DNA of 64,000 bases from CAVPNY01 sp963706905 (lineage in GTDB: Bacteria > Chloroflexota > Anaerolineae > Anaerolineales > UBA4823), in assembly GCA_963706905.1 (NCBI GenBank), contig CAVPNY010000005.1:1-64000 (forward strand), given 5' to 3'. Below the pieces are notes generated by a model. The model searched no databases. It was not told the DNA's origin and saw only the letters and a program-made list of their open reading frames with translations. The translations under genes and the position numbers were made by a program. This document shows positions 27,698-35,755 of the stretch, piece by piece. How positions within the stretch are numbered: the first letter of the stretch is position 1; each line of letters starts with the position of its first letter.

Positions 27698-29138
27698 CTC
27701 TTCCAGGATGGATGGACGTGGACAACGATCGGTGAAATAACTGAACCACATTCGATACGTGGTTTTCCACTGGACAACTAACCAGAAGAACGAGTGTTAT
27801 ACCTATTCTGCGACAATCAATACATTCGACAATGGCGACATTGATCTGATTCAGACCCGTAAAGTATATTCAAAGGTAAGCGTGAAGCACCGTTCTAGGG
27901 CACGTTAATTGGTGAAAGCCATCGGATGTGCTAACTTTGTTGGAAAAGTTCGCACATACCTAACAAGAGATATGGCTCTAGTTCCTGATGCATATGACTG
28001 GTCAAATCGCATCCACAGGTTTTTCTGAGCTCTGCTAAACCCGTTACAACCGGCAGGTATCTTTTCTACTTTAGCCATACAGCAGCTTTCTCAATCATTT
28101 ATAATGAATTAACAGCGCGGAATTAGTTATCCTGCAGTTCAGACGAGATGTCCGCGAAAAACCATTCCCCTTCCCCCTCTCTCCGAGCAGGAGCGCATCG
28201 TGGAGCGCATCGAGAGCCTGTTCACGCAACTGGAGGCGGGGGTGGCGGGGTTGAAGCGGGCGCAGGCGGCGCTGAAGCGCTACCGGGCCAGCGTGCTCAA
28301 GGCGGCGTGCGAGGGGAGGCTGGTCCAACGGAGGCGAGTTGGCACGGCGGAGGCATGGTAAAGATGGCGGAGATCTACCGCGAGATTGGCGAGTGGGTGA
28401 AAGCGGAGGAAAGATTTGCAGAATTCATAATTAGAGGAACTATACCCAAAGCCGATAAGATGTTTTCTGGTTCAGGTGAGATTCCATTTATCAAGGTCTA
28501 CGACCTGACTTTCGATGGCACTTTAGATATTTCGAAAAGGTCAGCGCATTATTAGCAGACAAACTGCACAACCAGGTGAACTCATCGTTCTAAAACGTTG
28601 TTACGAGGCGATGTATTTGATCGAACATCGTCAGGATGAAACTCCATTAGGAAAATAAGTCGTCAATCGATTACTGATACCTATCCCGAATGGAATATCA
28701 GGCCAAGCAATCGCCCGTTTTCGCCCTTTGTCAGATTGCGATGCGAAATATTTGGACAATGGTATTACTCAACGATGATACTTTGAAAGGACTACGAAAC
28801 CTAAAGCCACTGCTGGTCAATTCAATCTGAATCTGGAAATTTGCCGTGACCTTTGCCTCAGCTTCCCTCCATTCGCAGAACAGCGACGGATTGTGGTGGA
28901 AATGGAACGGCGGCTGTCGGTGGTGGCAGAGCTGGAGGCGGCGGTGTCGGCCAGCCTGAGGCGGGCGAGGCGGCTTAGGCAGGCCATCTTGAAGCGGGCG
29001 TTTGAGGGGAGGCTAATAGCGCAAGAAGCGGGGGATGAGCCGGCGGAGAAGATGCTGGAGAAAATCAAGGCCGGACAGAGTGCAGCGGAAAGCAAACGAG
29101 CCAGCCAACTTTCATTGCCCGGCTTATCGAGGAGGTGA
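27694..29138 (+). pseudogene. hsdS: Type I specificity subunit hsdS, disrupted by many indels
   Basis: The ATG overlaps the hsdR stop. MTLPGW, after a small shift, continues as TWTTIGEITEP, the usual start of an S subunit target-recognition domain. The first conserved helical spacer is clear at about 28165-28330 (LSEQERIVERIESLFTQLEAG). The second target-recognition domain is traceable through GSGEIPFIKVYDLTFDGTLD, then LKISRQSITDTYPEWN-like pieces in other frames. The second spacer is at 28860-29110 (PFAEQRRIVVEMERRLSV). The total length of about 480 codons equals a full HsdS, so nothing large is missing, but at least six frame changes and stops are needed. Compared with one or two shifts in neighbours this may be true decay, possibly after the RM system lost activity. 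Confidence 0.75.
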
Positions 29139-29141
29139 ACC

Positions 29142-30647
29142 GTGTTATTTCCTATCAAACAACTTCTGGAAGGTAAACCCGAATTAGTGTGTGCCAAGCG
29201 GAACAACACCGTGCGCGATGCGATGACCTGGATGATTGAGAACGATTTTAGCCAGCTGCCGGTGGTAGACAATGCAGGCGATCTGGTTGGTTTGATCACC
29301 CAGGAGTCGGTCTTGGAGACCTATTACCATGCAGAAGGTTCTGTGTCCCTGCTTGATTTAACCGTCGATCACTGCATGATCGATCCGAAGACCATCTCTC
29401 CAGAGAAAGATGTTTTTGAAGCCCTCGATTTGCTAAGGAATTCTTATGCAATTGTGGTGGTTGAAGGTCGGAAGCCCAAGGGAATTCTGACAGATTATGA
29501 TACCACTCATTTCTTCAGGAACATCTCAGAAGGATTGATCCTCATCGAAGACATTGAAGTGCCACTACGGCAGTATATCGAGTCGGTTTTCTCGACTGAA
29601 AGCCAGATGGAAGCCGCCCTGATGCGAGCCTTTAAGGCGGATAAACAGGATCCCACCAGACCCGCTCGCAGCTATGAGGAATTAAGTTTTGGTGATCATC
29701 TTCAATTGATCACCACAAAGGAAAACTGGCCCAAGTTCTCAGGGTACTTTGAGCCGAAGGATCTATTCATGCAATTGATGCAGCAGGTGGGACACATCCG
29801 CAATCAACTGGCACATTTCCGCGGGCGGATGGAGCCGGTCCAGCGCAAGGCACTGGTGCGCGCCAGGGATTGGCTGGCGGCGCGGCCCAAACCAGCGGGC
29901 ATTGAAAAACAGAAACTCCATCAAGTCGATCTGGAATCATTTAAATTGATAAAACCAACAGGTGATGGAGGAGAATATTATGGGCTGCAACAATATTTAG
30001 AGGAACAGAGTGACCTGAAGAGATTACGACTCACATTCAAGGATATAGAGCGGATATTAGGCAGCAATCTAACCGAGTCAGCTCGCAAGCATCGATCCTG
30101 GTGGGCAAACGATTATTCTACCCATAGCCAAGCCGCAGCCTGGTTAAAGGCGGGCTGGCTGGTTGAGGATGTTGATATCGCGGCAGAGGAAGTCTCGTTT
30201 CGCTGTTCCACTGCGGCGTTATATGCGCCATTCTTTGCTGATTTGTTGGTGCGTCTCAAGGAACGCCATCCAGGGATCACCCAGGCATCCAAGGCGTCGA
30301 CCAATAACTGGATGTCTTTCAGTGCAGGGAGGACTGGTTTTTCTTATGGTTGGGTACTACCTAAGGAGCCGACCCTGAGGGTAGAGCTTTACATTGATAC
30401 GGGCAATGAGGCGCTGAATAAGGCACATTTTGAAATCCTGAAAAGCCAGAAAGTTGAAATCGAGGAATTGTTCCATGATCCGCTTAATTGGGAGAAATTG
30501 GAGTCCAAAAAAGCCTGCCGGATTTCGGCTTCGTACCCATTCCGGGTCACCGATCCTGAAGCAGACCACGAACCAGCCAAACAATGGGGCGTGGAAGTGA
30601 TGCTGAAGATGATCGATGTTTTTGCGCCCAGGATCAGAAATTTATAA
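29142..30647 (+). CDS. CBS pair-HEPN-DUF4268-like fusion protein in the type I RM locus
   Basis: This 501-residue intact protein starts at GTG 29142 after GAGGAGGTGAA. Residues ~10-130 are two CBS motifs (TVRDAMTWMIENDFSQLPVV and then TISPEKDVFEALDLLRNSYA), which usually bind adenine nucleotides. Residues ~140-255 are helical with HIRNQLAHF, an R-x4-H motif like that of HEPN ribonucleases. Residues ~285-390 contain a domain with ARKHRSWWANDYS and AAWLKAGWLVEDVD, resembling DUF7662-type modules found with restriction genes. The C-terminus (LRVELYIDTGNEALNKAHFE, then LNWEKLESKKACRIS) matches DUF4268. Placement between hsdS and hsdM with 3-10 base gaps suggests a partner or regulator of the RM enzyme. 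Function is inferred only. Confidence 0.8.
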   Translation: MLFPIKQLLEGKPELVCAKRNNTVRDAMTWMIENDFSQLPVVDNAGDLVGLITQESVLETYYHAEGSVSLLDLTVDHCMIDPKTISPEKDVFEALDLLRNSYAIVVVEGRKPKGILTDYDTTHFFRNISEGLILIEDIEVPLRQYIESVFSTESQMEAALMRAFKADKQDPTRPARSYEELSFGDHLQLITTKENWPKFSGYFEPKDLFMQLMQQVGHIRNQLAHFRGRMEPVQRKALVRARDWLAARPKPAGIEKQKLHQVDLESFKLIKPTGDGGEYYGLQQYLEEQSDLKRLRLTFKDIERILGSNLTESARKHRSWWANDYSTHSQAAAWLKAGWLVEDVDIAAEEVSFRCSTAALYAPFFADLLVRLKERHPGITQASKASTNNWMSFSAGRTGFSYGWVLPKEPTLRVELYIDTGNEALNKAHFEILKSQKVEIEELFHDPLNWEKLESKKACRISASYPFRVTDPEADHEPAKQWGVEVMLKMIDVFAPRIRNL

Positions 30648-30656
30648 GGGTGAGGC

Positions 30657-31242
30657 ATGACCTTCGAGCCAGCGCGTTACCACCGCCGTTCGATCCGCCT
30701 GAAGGGCTATGATTACACCCAGGGAGGGGCGTATTTTGTGACGATGGTAACCTGGCAGCGGGAATGCCTGTTTGGAGAGGTGGTGCAAGGCGAGATCGAT
30801 TTGTCGGAGGCGGGGAAGATCGTGCAGGAGGGAATGGTTTAAGACAAGTGAAATCCGGCGGAACGTCGCATTGAATGAGGATGAATTCGTCGTCATGCCC
30901 AACCATGTGCATGGGATTATCTGGATCACACATAATACGGATGATTTCGGGGCGCCGGTAGGGGCGCAGCGACGCTGCGCCCCTACTACAATTACGGAGG
31001 CGAGGATGAACGTGATCCCCGGTTCGTTGGGGGCGATTGTGCGGGCCTTCAAATCCGCCACAACGAAACGCATCAATACCTTGAATGGCACGTCAGGCGC
31101 CTCGGTCTGGCAGCGCAATTATTACGAACATATCATCCGGAACGAAAACGAATGGGAGGCGATCCGCGCCTATATCCAAAACAATCCTATCCAATGGGAT
31201 CGGGATGATGAAAATCCGGATGTGATATCGCGATATCGGTAG
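30657..31242 (+). CDS. REP-associated tyrosine transposase (RAYT, Y1/HUH), one frameshift
   Basis: This IS200/IS605-like single-strand transposase begins with YHRRSIRLKGYDYTQGGAYFVT, the standard RAYT start. An extra G near 30830-30832 breaks the frame. Correcting it gives VQEEWFKTSEIRRNV, leading to the HUH motif in VMPNHVHGIIWI. The catalytic-tyrosine region is QRNYYEHIIRNENEWEAIRAY. About 195 residues in all, normal length. A perfect REP palindrome is embedded in its own coding sequence (VGAQRRCAPT again), and another starts exactly at its stop codon: the TAG is the TAG of GTAGGGG. RAYTs are thought to mobilise the REPs that flank them. It lies between the CBS-HEPN gene and hsdM. Confidence 0.85.
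30958..30986 (+). repeat. In-frame REP palindrome in the RAYT gene (REP type 1, copy 2)
   Basis: A perfect 29-bp palindrome with arms identical to the hsdR copy and central base A. It is read in the same frame as in hsdR and yields the same peptide VGAQRRCAPT. Confidence 0.9.
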
Positions 31243-31267
31243 GGGCGCAGCGGCGCTGCGCCCCTAC
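31239..31267 (+). repeat. REP palindrome at the RAYT stop codon (REP type 1, copy 3)
   Basis: The same 29-bp palindrome with central base G, overlapping the RAYT stop (31240-31242) and ending 13 bases before hsdM. Its position suits recognition by the adjacent transposase, and it could form a hairpin in the mRNA just upstream of the hsdM start. Confidence 0.9.
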
Positions 31268-31280
31268 CACGTGAGGTTAA

Positions 31281-32810
31281 ATGGCAAACGAATCGTCAAC
31301 CATTGTTCAACGATTGTGGAATTATTGCAACGTGCTGCGCGACGACGGCATGTCCTATGGGGATTACGTCGAGCAACTGACCTACCTGCTGTTCCTGAAG
31401 ATGGATGCCGAGAACGTGCAGGTATTGGGCAAGCCTAGCGCCATCCCCGCCGAATACAACTGGGCCAGCCTGCACGCCCTGGACGGCGACGAATTGGAGA
31501 GCCACTACCGCCAGATCCTGACAACACTGGGGCAGGGGTCGGGGTTGATCCCGGTGATCTTCCGCAAGGCGCAGAACAAGATCCAGGACCCAGCCAAGCT
31601 GCGCCGGCTGGTGGAGCTGATCGATGGCGAGACCTGGATCGGGCTGGACATCGACATCAAGGGGGAGATCTACGAGGGCCTGCTGGAGAAGAATGCCCAG
31701 GACACCAAGTCCGGGGCGGGGCAATATTTCACGCCGCGCCCGCTGATCAAGGCGATTGTGGATGCGATGCGACCCGAGCCGGGCAGGACGCTATGTGACC
31801 CGGCCTGCGGCACAGGCGGCTTCCTGCTGGCGGCGCATGATTATATTGCAAAGAATTACCCGCTCGACCGCGACCAGTGGCAGCACCTGAATCACGCCGC
31901 TCTGTCTGGCTGGGAAATCGTTGACAACACGGCAAGGCTCTGTGTGATGAACCTGTATCTGCATGGCATTGGGGGCGGGTCTGAGACGGGCGGGTTTGAG
32001 ACCCGCCCCTACGGAGGGGGGTCGCCGATCCGGGTGGCGGACAGCCTGGCAGCGCATCCGGGCGAATACTTTGACATGGTGTTGACCAACCCGCCTTTCG
32101 GCAAGAAAAGCAGCGTGACATATGTTACCGACGAGGGGGAGATACGCCGCGAGTCGCAGAATATCGTGCGGGATGATTTCTGGACCTCCACCAGCAACAA
32201 GCAGCTCAACTTTGTGCAGCACGTGCGCAGCATCCTGCAGCAGCACGGACGGGCGGCGGTGGTCGTGCCGGACAATGTGCTGTTCGAGGGCGGGGCGGGC
32301 GAGGTGGTGCGGAGGCGGCTACTGGACGAGTGCGAGGTGCACACGCTGCTGCGCCTGCCGACCGGCATTTTCTACGCCCAGGGGGTGAAGGCCAACGTGC
32401 TGTTCTTCGACCGCAAGCCGGCCAGCGAGCAGCCCTGGACGAAAGAGCTTTGGATTTACGACCTGCGCACCAACATGAATTTCACGCTGAAGACCAATAT
32501 GCTCATCCGGGAAGACCTGGACGAGTTCGTGGCCTGCTACAACCCCGCCAACCGGCATGAGCGACAGGCGACCTGGTCAGAGGCAAATCCAGAGGGGCGC
32601 TGGCGATCGTATTCCTATGCGGAATTGATGGCGAGAGACAAGGTCAACCTGGATATTTTCTGGCTGAGGGATGAGTCGCTGGAGGATTCGGCCAACCTGC
32701 CCGATCCGGAGGTGCTGGCGCGCGAGATCATGGAGGAGCTGGAGGCGGCGTTGGGGCAGTTCGCCGGGATTGTGGAGGAACTGGAAGGGGGAAGTGCTGA
32801 AGTGCAGTAG
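31281..32810 (+). CDS. hsdM: Type I DNA N6-adenine methyltransferase subunit M
   Basis: This 509-residue M subunit is intact. The helical N-terminal domain (IVQRLWNYCNVLRDDGMSY) precedes the N6-MTase domain, with GQYFTPRPLIKAIVDAM, SAM motif I TLCDPACGTGGFLLAAHDYI and catalytic motif IV MVLTNPPFGKKSS. The later VVPDNVLFEGG and RLPTGIFYAQGVKANVLFF are family-typical. A palindromic stretch at 31972-32009 is carried in frame (GSETGGFETRPYGGG) just before motif IV. The gene is separated from hsdR and hsdS by the CBS-HEPN and RAYT genes. It may still methylate if an S subunit is supplied. Confidence 0.93.
   Translation: MANESSTIVQRLWNYCNVLRDDGMSYGDYVEQLTYLLFLKMDAENVQVLGKPSAIPAEYNWASLHALDGDELESHYRQILTTLGQGSGLIPVIFRKAQNKIQDPAKLRRLVELIDGETWIGLDIDIKGEIYEGLLEKNAQDTKSGAGQYFTPRPLIKAIVDAMRPEPGRTLCDPACGTGGFLLAAHDYIAKNYPLDRDQWQHLNHAALSGWEIVDNTARLCVMNLYLHGIGGGSETGGFETRPYGGGSPIRVADSLAAHPGEYFDMVLTNPPFGKKSSVTYVTDEGEIRRESQNIVRDDFWTSTSNKQLNFVQHVRSILQQHGRAAVVVPDNVLFEGGAGEVVRRRLLDECEVHTLLRLPTGIFYAQGVKANVLFFDRKPASEQPWTKELWIYDLRTNMNFTLKTNMLIREDLDEFVACYNPANRHERQATWSEANPEGRWRSYSYAELMARDKVNLDIFWLRDESLEDSANLPDPEVLAREIMEELEAALGQFAGIVEELEGGSAEVQ
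31972..32009 (+). repeat. In-frame palindromic element in hsdM
   Basis: GGGGCGGGTCT (31972-31982) and AGACCCGCCCC (31999-32009) are perfect complements around a 16-base loop, followed by TACGG. The same GGGGCGGGTCT core forms the element in hsdR at 25231. It encodes a Gly/Thr-rich loop insert. Confidence 0.7.
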
Positions 32811-32857
32811 CAACGATTGGCGCAGATTGGGGCGCAGCGCCTACGGAGATTTTTCGG

Positions 32858-33184
32858 ATGAATGATTTGTCAGGGCTAGAAAATCAGTTTCATCATGCCA
32901 TGATCGGTGTTGCCGATTTTGCCAACCAGCATAATTTTGGCATCCGCTTCAGGCAAATGATTGAAGAACACGGGGCAGTAGAAGCAGCCAAACGACTATT
33001 GGCGACCCAGGAGATCCAGACCGGGCTGATGCGCCTGTGGGAAATGAAATCGTTGAGCAAATCGATGGAAGCTTTGGTCATCCAGGAGCGCTTCCGCTCA
33101 CTGTTTACGGAAGAGGAAATTGCAGAGGCACGGCGCAGGCTGGAAGGGCTGGGATACTTTCAAGGGGAACAAGATGCAATTTAA
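32858..33184 (+). CDS. Small helical protein between hsdM and the Mrr-type gene
   Basis: This 108-residue protein is not recognised by name. It is mostly helical (FRQMIEEHGAVEAAKRLLAT, then LFTEEEIAEARRRLEGLGYF). Similar short helical proteins often accompany restriction genes. Its end overlaps the following gene by 11 bases, so the two are likely coupled. An eroded REP core (GGGGCGCAGCGCCTAC) lies just upstream at about 32829. Confidence 0.6.
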   Translation: MNDLSGLENQFHHAMIGVADFANQHNFGIRFRQMIEEHGAVEAAKRLLATQEIQTGLMRLWEMKSLSKSMEALVIQERFRSLFTEEEIAEARRRLEGLGYFQGEQDAI

Positions 33185-34191
33185 AGATGCTGCGTTTGAA
33201 ATATTGAAACAAGCCAATACACCGCTTCACTACAATGAAATCACTGACCGAGCGCTAAAGGCTGGCATCCTGGACACGTCCGGTCAAACGCCACATGCCT
33301 CCATGGGTGCTCTGCTCTATACGGATACGCTAAAGCCCAACTCCCGTTTCCGGCGTGGCGATCAGAAGGGCAGCTTTGCCCTGCAAATCGCCCCGCCAAG
33401 CGATATCCAGCAGCAAATCAATGCTATCGATGCCAAGGTGCGGGATACGATCCACAAGCGCCTGATTGAGCATGCACCCGCAGAAGTTTGAGAGCCTGAT
33501 CAAATCCTTGCTGGATGAGATGGGGCTGCAGGAGACGAGCATAACCACCTACGGTGGCGATGGCGGCATCGACGTGCGCGGCGTGCTCAACGCGGAGGAT
33601 TTAAGCCGGATTAACGTGGCCATCCAAGCCAAGCGCTGGAAAGGCAATGTCAGCGCCAGCGTGGTACGCGAGCTGCGCGGCTCGCTCAAGGTTCATGAAC
33701 ACGGCATCATCATCACACCCAGCGACTTCACTGCCGGCGCAAAAGCCGAAGCTGATGAATCCGGCAAGACCCACATCAGCCTGATAAACGGCGAGCTGTT
33801 GATCGATCTACTCATTCAGCATCAGGTCGGCGTAAAACAGGAGCGGTACACTATTCCCGTTCTCGACCAGGAATATTGGGTGGAGTTCCTGGGAGAAGAT
33901 GCAAGGCAATTCGAGGTAGAAAAACCGCTTGCGACTGATGCTAAAAAATCATCGGTTAAGGTGAAGTTCCCTCTTCCCATCCAGGTAGAGCACAAAGGTC
34001 AGGTTTACCAGGCAAAGATGCTGGACTCCAAAGGCAGAATTGCCTATGCAGGCCAGATATACGATACGCCTTCAGCGGCTGCCAAAGTCGTGGCAACAGA
34101 ATGGAAAGCGGTCAACGGGTGGGATTTCTGGACTTTCTACGACATACAGACAAAGAGCCAAAAGAAGATCAAAGCTCTCAAAGAATCCTGA
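33174..34191 (+). CDS. HARE-HTH/Mrr-type restriction endonuclease with RAMA domain (one frame change)
   Basis: The first ~100 residues are a HARE-HTH winged helix (FKDAAFEILKQANTPLHYNEI, then GQTPHASMGALLYTD). Near 33472 the frame changes: the first frame ends HAPAEV, while the next reads MHPQKFESLIKSLLDEMGL. The Mrr-type PD-(D/E)xK nuclease has GGDGGIDVRGV and VAIQAKRWKGNV as catalytic segments, with GIIITPSDFTAGAK following. The C-terminus (YQAKMLDSKGRIAYAGQIYD, then NGWDFWTFYD) resembles the RAMA domain linked to modified-DNA recognition. HARE-HTH and Mrr domains usually share one chain, so an indel is likely, though two overlapping genes starting at ATG 33472 are possible. It may cut methylated DNA. 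Confidence 0.8.
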
Positions 34192-34561
34192 TTTGTCATC
34201 TCTTCTCATTCGCGTTAATTAGCCCAATTCGCGGTTAACCAACACTTGTGAAGGAAAAGAAGACTTCCGAAGTTGGGCGAACAGGATTCGCCTAAAGACT
34301 TCGGGAGTTGTGGTGGGAATGGGAACCGCTGAAGCACTGAGAACGCTGAAGACACTGACAGGCACAAGGCCCTGGCAAACTGAAGTTTGCAGCGACTACG
34401 TAAGAAGAAAGGCGCTGAGGGGGGTAATGCACATACCCAGGAAGGGGACCGGGTTGATTTCAGGCTATAATCGTCAGGCAGCCATGACACCCAGACCGGG
34501 CAGGATCCCCCCGAAAATAACCGATTTCATCCTGCAAGATCAGACCCCTGAGTAAACGAAG
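34192..34561. other. Intergenic region with eroded repeats
   Basis: No gene is recognised, although short frames are open. It contains boilerplate such as ATTAGCCCAATTCGCGG near 34217 and the first copy of a 63-bp direct repeat (34354-34416). A -10-like TATAAT lies near 34465. Confidence 0.5.
34354..34416 (+). repeat. Direct repeat copy 1 flanking the HEAT-like gene
   Basis: The core GGCACAAGGCCCTGGCAAAC is identical in the copy at 35404-35465, followed by a TTTGC..GACTACG..AAGAAGAAAGGCGCT stretch with few differences. The two copies bracket one gene. Confidence 0.75.
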
Positions 34562-35401
34562 ATGATTGAGCGCAACTATTCCGACCCTGTCAAGAAACTA
34601 CTGCAACTTGGAATGCCGGAGGGCAATGAATGGCCGGATTACCTGGCCATGGGGGTGACGCTGGAGCATATCCCGGAGCTGATCGAGCTGGTGGGGGATG
34701 AGGCACTCCGCTGGGAGGATGAGGAGGAGGATGAGGATCAGCCCCAATGGTATGCCCAAATCCATGCCTGGCGCGCCCTGGGACAGCTCAAAGCCGAGCG
34801 GAAGCCATCCCCGCCCTGATCGGCATACTGCACCAGGCGGACGACTTTGTGGACGATTGGACGGGCGAGGAGCTGATGGGGGTCTTCACCCTGATCGGCC
34901 CGGCGGCCATCGAGCCGCTAAAAGCTTATCTGGTGGACACGGAAAAAAAGCCTTACGCCCGCGGAATCGCTTGTGAATCGCTGAAGGACATCGCTGAAGC
35001 CTATCCTGAAAAAGCGCGCCGCCTGCGTGACGGGGTTGGCGGCTGCCCTGCAATTGTACCAACGCAATGACAAGACGCTCAACGCCTTTATTATCTTCGA
35101 TCTGGTGGATTTAAAGGTCGTCGAACACCTGGGGCTGATCGAAGAAGCCTTTGAAAATGACAGGGTGGATCTGATGGTAGGCGGCGACTTCGAAGATGTG
35201 CAGATCGAGCTGGGCCTGCTGGAAGAACGCAAGACGCCCTCCCCGCGCGACCTGTACTTCAAGGGATTAATGAAGCGCTCTGAACAGGACCTGATCCGAA
35301 CCGCGCACAGCAGGTCCCGCCAGGCTGAGAAAAAAGCCAAGGCCAAACGCAAACAGGCAAAGCAATCCCGCCGGTCGAACCGCAAGAGGAAGAAGAAATA
35401 G
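34562..35401 (+). CDS. HEAT/PBS-lyase-like repeat protein with a highly basic tail (two frameshifts)
   Basis: The joined protein is about 279 residues. It begins MIERNYSDPVKKLLQLGMPE and continues with helical repeats (DYLAMGVTLEHIPELIELVG, AWRALGQLKAE). A base is missing near 34800, after which AIPALIGILHQADDFVDDW and LIGPAAIEPLKAYLV follow, a HEAT-like pattern. An extra base near 35020 shifts again to VTGLAAALQLYQRNDKTLNAF. The last ~35 residues are Lys/Arg-rich (RQAEKKAKAKRKQAKQSRRS) and may bind nucleic acid or aid ribosome association. The function is unknown. It is bracketed by direct repeats, so it may move as a cassette. Confidence 0.65.
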
Positions 35402-35755
35402 ATACTGACGGGCACAAGGCCCTGGCAAACTAAAGTTTGCACGACTACGGAAGAAGAAAGGCGCTTCGAGGCGCAAGAATGCATTTCCCCTGATTGGCGT
35501 CCATTCGCCCCAATTAGCGCAATTCGCGGACCCCCTATCCCCTGACCCGTAAGAAAAATTCGTGAACCTTCGTGTCCTTTGTGACCCGATCCGTTGACGG
35601 TTTTCCCGCCCCTCCCTCGAACACCGAAAACTGAGCACTGAACACTTCCCATTCCCCCTCTCCCCCATCGGGTTACTCCATTATTCACAAAAAATACCGC
35701 GATGTGCAGCCAGGTTCACCCATTGTGATTCCAGAATTGTCGTACACTCTCCCCC
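35402..35755. other. Intergenic region with eroded repeats
   Basis: After the direct repeat come AATTAGCGCAATTCGCGG, then CCTTCGTGTCCTTTGTGACC and the ACTGAGCACTGAACACTTCC type of low-complexity sequence, which recurs near 860 and 37460. No gene is seen. A -10-like TACACT lies at 35743-35748. Confidence 0.5.
35404..35465 (+). repeat. Direct repeat copy 2 flanking the HEAT-like gene
   Basis: The same ~62-bp sequence as at 34354, starting three bases after the HEAT-like stop, with one short internal deletion (AGCGAC versus ACGAC) and a few substitutions. Confidence 0.75.
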
